A stretch of 64,000 nt of DNA. Source: Granulosicoccus sp036478565. GTDB taxonomy: Bacteria; Pseudomonadota; Gammaproteobacteria; Granulosicoccales; Granulosicoccaceae. The stretch is from assembly GCA_965224525.1 (NCBI GenBank), contig OZ245050.1, forward strand, positions 372,001-436,000, read 5' to 3'. Below are positions 41,811 to 49,651 of the stretch, piece by piece (positions within the stretch are counted from its first letter, which is position 1; each line of letters begins with the position of its first letter). Position numbers and translations under genes: made by a program. The notes beneath the pieces were generated by a model. That model did not search any database, was not told where the DNA came from, and worked only from the letters and a program-made list of their open reading frames with translations.

Positions 41811-41878
41811 CGGTTCCGATATTTTGGGCTGCTACATCGGCGAGTCAAAACGGCGGCTGGCAAAAGCGTTTGCCGATG
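41811..41878 (+). pseudogene. 68-base fragment of an AAA+ ATPase gene
   Basis: Collinear with 16951-17018 of the AAA+ gene at about 90 percent identity (seven differences by eye), in frame as GSDIFGCYIGESKRRLAKAF. The sequence beyond both ends does not match. This is debris of a related gene lying between the VapC and Uma2 genes. Confidence 0.75.
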
Positions 41879-41922
41879 TGGCCTTTTTGCGTTTGAGGTT
41901 GTGGGTGCCGTATGCTCTGCGT

Positions 41923-42480
41923 ATGAGCAATGCAGCGATCGACCGCGCAACTTACGTGGATATTCTGAAGTTGCCGGAAAACATCACGGGTGAAGTCATC
42001 AACGGGGTGCTTTATCAGCAACCACGCCCGGCGCCGAGGCATGCCTATGCATCGTCCCGCCTGGGGGCGGCCATCAATTCCCCGTTCGATCGTGGGAAAG
42101 GCGGCCCGGGTGGCTGGTGGATTCTTGATGAACCGGAATGCCACCTGGGAGCCGATATCCTGGTTCCGGATATCGCAGGCTGGCGCCGTGAACGCATGTC
42201 CTCTTTGCCGGATACGGCCTGGTTTGAATTGCCGCCTGACTGGGTTTGTGAGGTGTTGTCGCCTTCAACTGCCAGTAAAGACCGTATAGATAAACAGGGT
42301 GTATACCTGCGTGAGGGTGTTGGATTTCTCTGGTTTATCGACCCGGAGGCTAAAACACTGGAAGCCTTTCAGTTGACATCGGGCAGTTGGCTGCTCATTG
42401 CGGCACTAAGTGGTGAGGATCAGGCGGCGGTTGCACCTTTTGACGACGTGCCGTTTGATCTGGGTGAGTTGTGGGCATGA
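41923..42480 (+). CDS. Uma2-family (DUF820) restriction-endonuclease-like protein
   Basis: 185 residues from the ATG encoding MSNAAIDRATYVDI. Uma2 features: GEVINGVLYQQPRP, HLGADILVPDIAGWRRERM, WVCEVLSPSTASKDRIDKQGVY and FLWFIDPEAKTLEAF. The PD-(D/E)xK-like core has Asp in DIxVPDxA and Glu in CEVLSP. The family is very common in cyanobacteria and some proteobacteria; its function remains unclear. The frame continues upstream into the AAA fragment, so a start further upstream is formally possible but unlikely. Confidence 0.85.
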   Translation: MSNAAIDRATYVDILKLPENITGEVINGVLYQQPRPAPRHAYASSRLGAAINSPFDRGKGGPGGWWILDEPECHLGADILVPDIAGWRRERMSSLPDTAWFELPPDWVCEVLSPSTASKDRIDKQGVYLREGVGFLWFIDPEAKTLEAFQLTSGSWLLIAALSGEDQAAVAPFDDVPFDLGELWA

Positions 42481-42593
42481 GATGGCGCAGGCATAGAGGC
42501 GCTATTCTCGTCCGGGCATCGTTAAACTCGTGAGTGTCACCTGAGTGGCCCCACCATGGGACTAACATACCCGGAAAGGTACAGTAACAGATC

Positions 42594-45272
42594 ATGACAA
42601 CCCGTAAATCAACCAAACTGACACTGCACGACAAACTCTCTCGGCTGACATTTGTGCAGGCCTGCAAACTGCTGGGGCCCGATGGCGCCGGGTTTATCAG
42701 TCGCGGCGGGCGCTTCGACATCGATATCGATCAACAGGTGACTCTGACCCGCCAGCAGTTCCGTCTTAACCTTGTTGGGCGCAAGCCATCGGTTGTCACC
42801 ATTAAACTGGCAGACACCGCTACCCGGCGACTGGCCTGGCATTGCTCGACATCAAACGGTGCCTGCGATGAAGTGGGGGCTGCGTTGTCGCTGATTCTCG
42901 AAGAGAAAACTGCACTGGGGCTGGCAGCGGCACCGGATAGCCCGTTGCTACGTGCTGATCTCAGTGAGCTGGAGATCAACGCACTCGAAGTGACTGCGCG
43001 TGAAGAACGTGCAAAAAAAGAGCGCATGACGCTACGCTCAGCCAACCCCAAAACCCCCTGGACCGACTACCAGGTCACCAATAAAGCGTCGGGTAAAACC
43101 TATCGAGTGGCGTTGCGTGGGCATCATCCGGGTGAGTCGTATTGTTCCTGTCCCGACTATCGCAAAAATACCTTTGGCCTTTGCAAGCACACGATTCATG
43201 TATTGAACAAGGTGAAGCGCAAGTTCAGTGCCGCACAATTGCGACGCCCATTCAAACTCAAAGAGATTATCGTCTACCTGCAGTACGGTAAATCAGTGCA
43301 ATTGCGCGCGGGTGTGCCCGACAAGATTGATCGTGACGCTGAACGCTTGTTAAAACAGTACCGTAAGGGTTCCGTCAAGTCTATTCCAGCGCTGTTACGC
43401 GCCGTTGGAAAACTGGAGAACGCGGGCCACACGGTCACTATTTATCCCGACGCCGAGCAGTACATCCAGCAGCGTTGCTGGCAGGCAAGAATCGAAAAAC
43501 ATGTAGCAGAGATTCGCAAGAAGCCAGCGAAACATCCATTGCGCAAGACGTTGTTGAAAGCCGAGTTGCTGCCGTATCAGCTCGATGGCATCGCGTTTGC
43601 GGCAGGAGCCGGCCGCGCCGTGCTTGCCGACGATATGGGTTTGGGTAAAACCATCCAGGGCATAGGTGTGGCGGCGCTGCTCAAGCGTGAAGCGAATATC
43701 TCGAGAGTTCTGATCGTTTGTCCCGCGTCACTCAAATCACAGTGGCGTGCAGAGATACACAAATTTTCTGATTTGGATTGCCAGCTGGTGGTGGGTAGTT
43801 CCGATAGCCGTGCCGCCCAGTATGACAACGACTGTTTTTTCACAGTGTGCAACTATGAGCAGGTGCTGCGGGACATATTGAGCATTGAGCAGGTACGTTG
43901 GGATCTCATCATTCTTGACGAAGGTCAGCGCATCAAGAACTGGGAAGCCAAGACCACACGCGTGATCAAGTCATTGAAGTCCCCTTTCGCCCTGGTGTTG
44001 TCGGGCACGCCACTGGAAAATCGTATTGATGAGCTGTACAGCATTGTCGAGTTTATTGACGATCGCCGCCTCGGCCCCGACTTCCGATTTTATCAACGGC
44101 ACCGCGTGCTGGATGACAATGGCCGGGTTATCGGCTTTCAACACCTTAAGGAACTGCGCAAGAACCTCAAACCGGTGCTGCTGCGGCGCACGCGCGCCTC
44201 GGTGCTCGATCAGCTCCCGCCACGTACGACGGATATCGTTCGCATAGCGCCCACCGAAGAACAGCTCGAGTTACATGGTGCGCACATGAGAATCGTCAAC
44301 AGCGTCATTGGTAAACCTTTTCTGAGCGAGATGGATTTGCTGCGTCTGCAAAAAGCCCTGTTGATGTGCCGCATGTCAGCTGACAGCACCTTCCTTTGCG
44401 ACAAGGAGGCACCCGGTTATTCCAGCAAGCTTGAAGCCATTGCGGATTTGTTCGATCGCATATTCAGCGATCCACACCACAAGGTTGTGTTGTTCTCCGA
44501 GTGGACGACCATGCTGAATCTGATTGAACCGCTACTGAAAAAACGCTCTATCGGTTTTGTGCGCCTGGATGGATCTGTGCCACAGAAAAAACGCCCGGCG
44601 CTGGTCAGTCAATTCGAGGAAGACAAGCAGTGTCGCTTGTTCATGGCTACCAATGCGGGTTCAACAGGGCTTAACCTGCAAATTGCCGACACCGTGATCA
44701 ATGTGGACTTGCCATGGACACCGGCGCTGCTGGAACAGCGCATTGGCCGCGTACACCGGATGGGGCAGAAGCGCCCCGTGCATGCATTTGTTCTGGTAAC
44801 CGAAGACACTCTCGAAGAAAGCCTGTTGGCCACGCTGTCTGCCAAGCATGAGCTGGCACTGGCAGTACTTGATCCGGATTCGGATGTCGACTCCGTTGAT
44901 CTGACCACCGGTATTGAGGCGCTGAAACAACGTCTCGAAGTGTTGCTCGGTGCACAGCCAGAAGCGGAGCGTGATGAGTCACAACGACGTGACGTCGACA
45001 CCCAAACCAGAGCGCTGGCTGATCGACAACGCGTGTCGGAGGCTGGCGGACAGTTGCTGAGCGCGGCGTTTAACTTTCTCAGTGAAGTGATACCAGCACA
45101 GCCTGACACACCAGCATCGCAGGCACTGGCGACAGACCTGAAGCAGCGTTTTTCCGACTGTGTTGAACAGGGTGAAGATGGCAAACCGCAATTGACAATT
45201 TCGTTACCTGATAATGCGGCACTGGATACCCTGGCTGAGTCGTTGGCGCAGTTGTTGGCTGCCCGGCAGTAG
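42594..45272 (+). CDS. SWIM zinc-finger SNF2-family helicase
   Basis: 892 residues. A SWIM zinc finger (YCSCPDYRKNTFGLCKHTIH, about 183-202) precedes the SNF2 ATPase. Walker A DDMGLGKTIQ is at about 344-353, the Walker B variant LDEGQRIKNW at about 440, and the second RecA domain has HRMGQKRPVHAFV. SNF2 proteins move along double-stranded DNA; bacterial forms with SWIM domains occur in defence islands and some restriction systems. The C-terminal 150 residues are low in motifs. The start ATG at 42594 is preceded by AGTAACAG, weak. It stands alone between Uma2 and a hipA remnant. Confidence 0.9.
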   Translation: MTTRKSTKLTLHDKLSRLTFVQACKLLGPDGAGFISRGGRFDIDIDQQVTLTRQQFRLNLVGRKPSVVTIKLADTATRRLAWHCSTSNGACDEVGAALSLILEEKTALGLAAAPDSPLLRADLSELEINALEVTAREERAKKERMTLRSANPKTPWTDYQVTNKASGKTYRVALRGHHPGESYCSCPDYRKNTFGLCKHTIHVLNKVKRKFSAAQLRRPFKLKEIIVYLQYGKSVQLRAGVPDKIDRDAERLLKQYRKGSVKSIPALLRAVGKLENAGHTVTIYPDAEQYIQQRCWQARIEKHVAEIRKKPAKHPLRKTLLKAELLPYQLDGIAFAAGAGRAVLADDMGLGKTIQGIGVAALLKREANISRVLIVCPASLKSQWRAEIHKFSDLDCQLVVGSSDSRAAQYDNDCFFTVCNYEQVLRDILSIEQVRWDLIILDEGQRIKNWEAKTTRVIKSLKSPFALVLSGTPLENRIDELYSIVEFIDDRRLGPDFRFYQRHRVLDDNGRVIGFQHLKELRKNLKPVLLRRTRASVLDQLPPRTTDIVRIAPTEEQLELHGAHMRIVNSVIGKPFLSEMDLLRLQKALLMCRMSADSTFLCDKEAPGYSSKLEAIADLFDRIFSDPHHKVVLFSEWTTMLNLIEPLLKKRSIGFVRLDGSVPQKKRPALVSQFEEDKQCRLFMATNAGSTGLNLQIADTVINVDLPWTPALLEQRIGRVHRMGQKRPVHAFVLVTEDTLEESLLATLSAKHELALAVLDPDSDVDSVDLTTGIEALKQRLEVLLGAQPEAERDESQRRDVDTQTRALADRQRVSEAGGQLLSAAFNFLSEVIPAQPDTPASQALATDLKQRFSDCVEQGEDGKPQLTISLPDNAALDTLAESLAQLLAARQ

Positions 45273-45294
45273 AACTGAATCCGGGAGACACGCT

Positions 45295-45620
45295 TTGCCG
45301 TACCCGGTACTTCCACTGACACGCGGTGTGTTTACTGCCGCCACCGGGAAGTTACTGATCGGATCAACAGGTGACTCGGCACCGGATACCTGGGGCCGGC
45401 GGTTAATGCAGCGAACAGAGCGACGCAACGCTGAACGGGAAGGGCGGATGAACGTACCTGTTCTCTGGATTTGCTGGAAGAGGCGGCCGGGTTGTTTGGT
45501 CTTGCACTGTCAGATGCGCGGGCAATCATCAAATCGGTTGCTATGGCGACTCGCCAGTGGCGAACGGCAACGGCATTTGAACACGATGACCTTGAGCGCG
45601 CCTTGCTTGTTGTCATAGTT
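45295..45620 (+). pseudogene. hipA-type kinase toxin remnant
   Basis: Two HipA pieces in different frames. The first, RGVFTAATGKLLIG with GDSAPDTWGRRLMQRTERRN, is the N-terminal HipA region. The second, LLEEAAGLFGLALSDARAII, KSVAMATRQW and AFEHDDLERAL, is the C-terminal end. The kinase core of some 250 residues is gone. No HipB gene is found next to it. Confidence 0.7.
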
Positions 45621-45717
45621 AATACCAGCGGGCAGGGGTTGTCGGCAGCCAGGCGGAAGCGTTTTACTGAATCGCCCTGCAGCCGATAGTCTGCTTACCC
45701 CCAATGGATGTCCCTGC

Positions 45718-47412
45718 ATGGCAACCCTCATACCGCCCGTCAACATTGCCTCCATTGAGCCCTATAGTGAGCAACAGGTCATTGCTGCATTGATGGAGCA
45801 GCTACCGGCGGAATGTCGGCTGTATCACAACTTCGAGATTTTGACGCGTAGCGAAAAGACTGGCAAGAACAAGGGGACGGTCTTGCAGGAAGGGGAGATC
45901 GATGCTGTCGTGCTATGGCCAGGCAAGGGTTTGCTGGTACTGGAAGTGAAAGGCGGCGAAATTCGATACTGTGCTGAACAGTCCCGGTGGACAAGCAAAA
46001 ACAGAAACGGTACTCACGACATCCAGGATCCGTTTCAGCAAGCTAAAAAAAACATGTACAGACTTATCAAGTCGATCGAGGGGGAGACCGGATCGAAGTT
46101 AAAAAATGCGTTGACACATGGTTTTGCAGTTATCTTCCCAAGCTCCCGAAGTGGGGGTCCGTTACCACACGGCGCTGATGCCGCAATCGTCTGTGATGCA
46201 AAGCGTCTGGAAAGCATCGGTCGTTTCGTTGATGGTGCGCTGAAACTCTGGCGCCGTGATTCAAACAAGCCGGCTCAGATGTCATTCGATTTCGAACAGG
46301 TACATCGTGCGATGTTGCCGGCTTTCAACCTGATGCCCTCGTTGAAGTCGCGCGTAGCCGGAGACAATGAACAGCTGTTGCGCTTGACTGAAGATCAGAG
46401 GAAGTATTTAAGCTTTGCCAGTAACATAAAAAGGGTGCGAATTAATGGCGTTGCAGGTTCTGGTAAAACACTGCTGGCGGTTGAGCAGGCGAGACGTTAT
46501 AGCCGTGCCGGTCTGCGCACCTTGTTGTTGTGTTACAACAAGTCACTGGCTGCCTGGATTCATGAGACGGTGGTTGTAGAGTCGGGTGATGCGCCGGTTG
46601 ATGTGCATACCTTCCATGACTTTTGCGCGCGTGCATGTAAAGAAGCTGTAATTACCTTCGACCCTTCAACTGGCGATGACTTCTGGACAGACCAGACGCC
46701 TGAGTTGTTGGCAGAGGCGAGTCACGCCATCCAGCCCTACGATGCTATTGTTGTTGACGAGGGGCAGGACTTTCGCGAAACCTGGTGGCTGGCGATTGAA
46801 GAGTGCCTGGTGAAAGACGGTCGATTGATGATTTTCTGCGATCCCCAGCAGGATATATTCGGTGCGGATGGGCTGGATGCAATTGATGTTGGTGATAGCA
46901 TACTGGAGCTGCCTGAGAACTGCCGGAATACTCAACACATTGCGCGTTTTTGCGATCATATCACTGCAGTCGAGACGTCTTCACCTGATAGTGCTCCGTC
47001 AGGCGTTCCGGTTAAATTACAAGTAGAAGCATCGGATAACAAACGTCTGGCAAGAATCGAGGAGTTGCTGGATGGCTGGATCAAGCAGGAAGGTTTGTTG
47101 CCTTCACAAATTGCCATTTTGTCGCCATGGCGTCCGGAAAAAACCTGCCTGGCTGATGTTGAACAGGTCGGCCGTCATCAATTGACAAACAGCATTGAAG
47201 ACTGGCGGAAAGGCAAGGGTGTTTTGCAAACAACAGTGCGATCATTCAAGGGTCTGGAAGCCGATGTGTTGCTACTGATTGATATCCCGAAACCCGATGC
47301 GCATAGAGCCTTCAGCACCGCAGATTATTATGTTGCCTGTTCACGGGCGAAGAGTGTTCTGCATGTGTTGGCCAAAGAGACGGCTGTCAAGAGTCTGGAA
47401 AAAGCTGCCTGA
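45718..47412 (+). CDS. NERD nuclease-related domain fused to a superfamily 1 helicase
   Basis: 564 residues. The NERD domain (about 15-130) has EGEIDAVVLWPGKGLLVLEVKGG, where Asp, Glu and Lys correspond to a PD-(D/E)xK nuclease. The helicase has Walker A GVAGSGKTLLAVEQARR (about 242-258), VVDEGQDFRETWW (about 344), and late UvrD-like motifs TVRSFKGLEADVLLL and YYVACSRAKSVLHVLA. Such NERD-helicases are DNA-processing enzymes and are frequent in defence islands. It follows the hipA remnant, and no partner gene is coupled to it. Confidence 0.88.
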   Translation: MATLIPPVNIASIEPYSEQQVIAALMEQLPAECRLYHNFEILTRSEKTGKNKGTVLQEGEIDAVVLWPGKGLLVLEVKGGEIRYCAEQSRWTSKNRNGTHDIQDPFQQAKKNMYRLIKSIEGETGSKLKNALTHGFAVIFPSSRSGGPLPHGADAAIVCDAKRLESIGRFVDGALKLWRRDSNKPAQMSFDFEQVHRAMLPAFNLMPSLKSRVAGDNEQLLRLTEDQRKYLSFASNIKRVRINGVAGSGKTLLAVEQARRYSRAGLRTLLLCYNKSLAAWIHETVVVESGDAPVDVHTFHDFCARACKEAVITFDPSTGDDFWTDQTPELLAEASHAIQPYDAIVVDEGQDFRETWWLAIEECLVKDGRLMIFCDPQQDIFGADGLDAIDVGDSILELPENCRNTQHIARFCDHITAVETSSPDSAPSGVPVKLQVEASDNKRLARIEELLDGWIKQEGLLPSQIAILSPWRPEKTCLADVEQVGRHQLTNSIEDWRKGKGVLQTTVRSFKGLEADVLLLIDIPKPDAHRAFSTADYYVACSRAKSVLHVLAKETAVKSLEKAA

Positions 47413-47504
47413 TTTGCGTATCTGCCAAACTTTCGGTACAGCAGCCTGGAAGCCATCTTCAAAAGGTACACCTCGGTTAGGACAGCACACTATCGAAGCA
47501 AATT

Positions 47505-47589
47505 CGGCATCCTCTTGCTGCGCAGTTCGTCTATCACTTGCGCAGAGAGCCTTATTGTTCCACTCTTGAATATATGAGGACGGAATCAA
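47505..47589 (-). pseudogene. abiEii toxin 5' fragment
   Basis: Directly after the AbiEi frame, a TTG start at 47589 gives IPSSYIQEWNNKALCASDRR, then TAQQED. This resembles the first 25 residues of AbiEii nucleotidyltransferase toxins (IP..YI.EW..). The rest does not match. Assignment is tentative and leans on its position downstream of abiEi. Confidence 0.4.
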
Positions 47590-48180
47590 AAATCGATCTC
47601 CACCGGTTCATTGATCACAAGCATCCATTTAGTGTCTTTTTCGTGCAGTCCCGTAACTAATTCAGTCAGTGGTTTGGCAGAAGGGTCCAGGAGTTTCATC
47701 GACTTGGCCTTTCTGGCAAACGGTTCCAGTGCCTTGCCTTGACGTGTGTGACCAGTATGGTCCAGCAGATAACCAAGCCGGCGCACAGCTGTGTTCTCGT
47801 AGGCCATGGCCGCTTTCGTCAGTTTACCTGGATCGGCCTTTGCTCCAATATCCCGGGCAATCTGGGCTACACCATCAATGCCTGCAGCCTTGTGGAAATA
47901 ACGGGTGCAATCCAGGAGGGTCAGCTCCACACCGGCCACCTTGGCGAAACCCGCCTCGCTTTTCATTTGCGAAAGCCCATCGGGCAGATTGATTTTGGCA
48001 AAGGTCGCCGGAGCCGGGTAAATGAACTGGAGCCGGTGACGGCCTAAAGTAAATGCCCGCAACTGCTTCGGGACAATTACTTGAAAGACCATAGTCGCCT
48101 GATCGGCCACCCTGTCCTCTGGCCGCAGGATCAGATAGAAACCGCGACGGGGGGATACCAGACGCTGCTTGCTGGCTATA
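47586..48180 (-). pseudogene. AbiEi-type antitoxin without its N-terminal DNA-binding domain
   Basis: The frame has no good start; a GTG at 48110 gives 174 residues, and homologous sequence (QRLVSPRRGFYLILRPED) runs on upstream of it to about 48180. Family features include TLLDCTRYFHKAAGIDGVAQ, RRLGYLLDHTG and a final KDTKWMLVINEPVEIDF. AbiEi antitoxins pair with AbiEii in abortive infection. Here the helix-turn-helix part is missing where the gene meets the Fic remnant on the other strand, and abiEii is a stub. Confidence 0.6.
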
Positions 48181-48196
48181 GTTTTTATGGGTATTA

Positions 48197-48499
48197 GTGG
48201 GTATATATGGGTATGAAGCTTACTACCTGGCTTTGCGCCAAACGCAGAGAACGATAGACAATCCCCGACCCGATTGGCAACCCTGGATTGTCTATTTTCT
48301 GCGCGCTCTTCAACAACAAAAACGCCGTCTGGAGAAAAAGATCGAGCGAGAGCGCATCACCATAGGCACCTTACCCGAGCTGTCGCTTCTGATTGTCGAC
48401 GCTGTGAATGAGCGTGGCCGCATCGCCATGAGCGAGATAGTTTCCCTTACCGGTGCAAACCGCAACACGATCAAAAAGCACCTTGCATCATGCGCCTGA
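48197..48499 (+). pseudogene. C-terminal fragment of a Fic-family protein
   Basis: YYLALRQTQRTID, DWQPWIVYFLRALQQQKRRL, LPELSLLIVDAVNERGRIAM and SLTGANRNTIKKHLAS match the region after the Fic active site and the winged-helix tail. The catalytic Fic motif and the inhibitory helix are missing, as is the very end. It is related to the tail at 13747-13927. Confidence 0.65.
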
Positions 48500-48518
48500 T
48501 AAAAACCGCTTCGAAATT

Positions 48519-48752
48519 TCAGGGTTCTACATCCTGGCAGTCGGGATTGGCGTTCTTTTCCTGGTCATTTATCAGATTTCTCAGTGCTTCGTTAACCGAT
48601 TCTTCCGTTGGGAAGGCGGCGGCAACATCCGGACTCAGTAAAACCAGGTTTTTGCTTTTCTGGTAAGCCGCGTAGTGTTTGCCACGAACACCATTGCTCA
48701 AATTTTTGTCGGAATAGTCTGGCCTCATATCATCGATGTCATTTGTCTTCAT
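48519..48752 (-). CDS. brnA: BrnA-type antitoxin
   Basis: 77 residues, acidic, with a C-terminal ribbon-helix-helix-like segment (LLSPDVAAAFPTEESVNEAL, RNLI). BrnA binds BrnT and represses the operon. It overlaps the toxin gene by 14 bases downstream of it, the usual brnT-brnA order. Confidence 0.75.
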   Translation of the reverse strand: MKTNDIDDMRPDYSDKNLSNGVRGKHYAAYQKSKNLVLLSPDVAAAFPTEESVNEALRNLINDQEKNANPDCQDVEP

Positions 48753-49011
48753 AAATATTTCTCTCGTGCTTGTTCATGTCTCTGGCGCTGATAATTCGAA
48801 CTTCATTCTCGGAATCGGTATGCGAGACTACTAAAAACCTTTGAAATCTCGAACAACCAAAAGTCAAATACCTGTACTCCAACCGAGAATGGTCCGGATC
48901 TGAAAATGTTACTGCCAGCGGATCATTAAAAACCGTAGTAGCTTCGTGGAATGTGACGCCGTGTTTCTTTTCGTTCGCGACGCCTTTATATTTGTCCCAT
49001 GTAAACTCCAT
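48739..49011 (-). CDS. brnT: BrnT-type RNase toxin
   Basis: 90 residues with the family signature FTWDKYKGVANEKKHGVTF, FNDPLAVTFSDPDHS, YLTFGCSRFQRFLVVSHTD and RIISARDMNKHER. BrnT is a ribonuclease of the RelE-like fold; the Arg, Lys and His residues that serve in catalysis are present. The operon appears complete. Divergent from the TM0106 gene, with a 112-base region between. Confidence 0.88.
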   Translation of the reverse strand: MEFTWDKYKGVANEKKHGVTFHEATTVFNDPLAVTFSDPDHSRLEYRYLTFGCSRFQRFLVVSHTDSENEVRIISARDMNKHERNIYEDK

Positions 49012-49123
49012 CCGAACATTCTAACAGTGGTGTCAAAAATCAACAAATCATGAATATTTCTGCGATATATCAAGCTTATGCATCTGAAAACGCCGTAGTT
49101 CGGTAGCCAATGGTCTTCACATC

Positions 49124-49651
49124 ATGCGCCTGATAAAAAACCGCCCGCACTACTCGCCAACCGATCTGGTTCGCTACCTTGGTAGCCCCTATGCCTCCTG
49201 GTATGACCGCTATGCCTTGCACAAACCGGAACACGTGCAGTGCAAGGACCCGGAAGATGCCATGTCGAAGACGCTTGCGCATCGCGGTTATGCTCATGAG
49301 GAAGGGGTCACCGAGGCGCTAAAGGCAGATGGCATGACAGTTGCCAAACCCGAGAGTAAAAACAAGGAGCAACAACTGGCCGAAACCATCGCCTTGATGC
49401 ATAGCGGTGTGGATGTGATCGAACAGGCGGTATTGAGCCTCGATAACATTACCGGTTATGCGGATTTTCTGGTGAAGGTGCCAGGGGCCAGTGATCTGGG
49501 TGACTGGCACTATGAGGTCTGGGATGCCAAGCTGGCGCGCAGTGTCAAACCATCGTTCGTGATTCAGCTGTGTTGTTATACCGAGATGGTGGTTGCCATT
49601 CAGGGGCGGCAACCTGAGTCGGTGCGTAGCGCTTGGCTCGAACGAGACTGA
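49124..49651 (+). CDS. TM0106-family RecB-like nuclease, N-terminal fragment before a frameshift
   Basis: 175 residues: YSPTDLVRYLGSPYASWYDR at the start, AHRGYAHEEGVTEAL, and the RecB-like nuclease core GYADFLVKV with WHYEVWDAKLARSVKPSFVI and QLCCYTEMVVAIQG. The catalytic Asp and the E-x-K-type residues (YEVWDAKL) are present. After QPESV the frame goes wrong and stops; the true continuation is in the frame of 49593-52589. Confidence 0.8.
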   Translation: MRLIKNRPHYSPTDLVRYLGSPYASWYDRYALHKPEHVQCKDPEDAMSKTLAHRGYAHEEGVTEALKADGMTVAKPESKNKEQQLAETIALMHSGVDVIEQAVLSLDNITGYADFLVKVPGASDLGDWHYEVWDAKLARSVKPSFVIQLCCYTEMVVAIQGRQPESVRSAWLERD

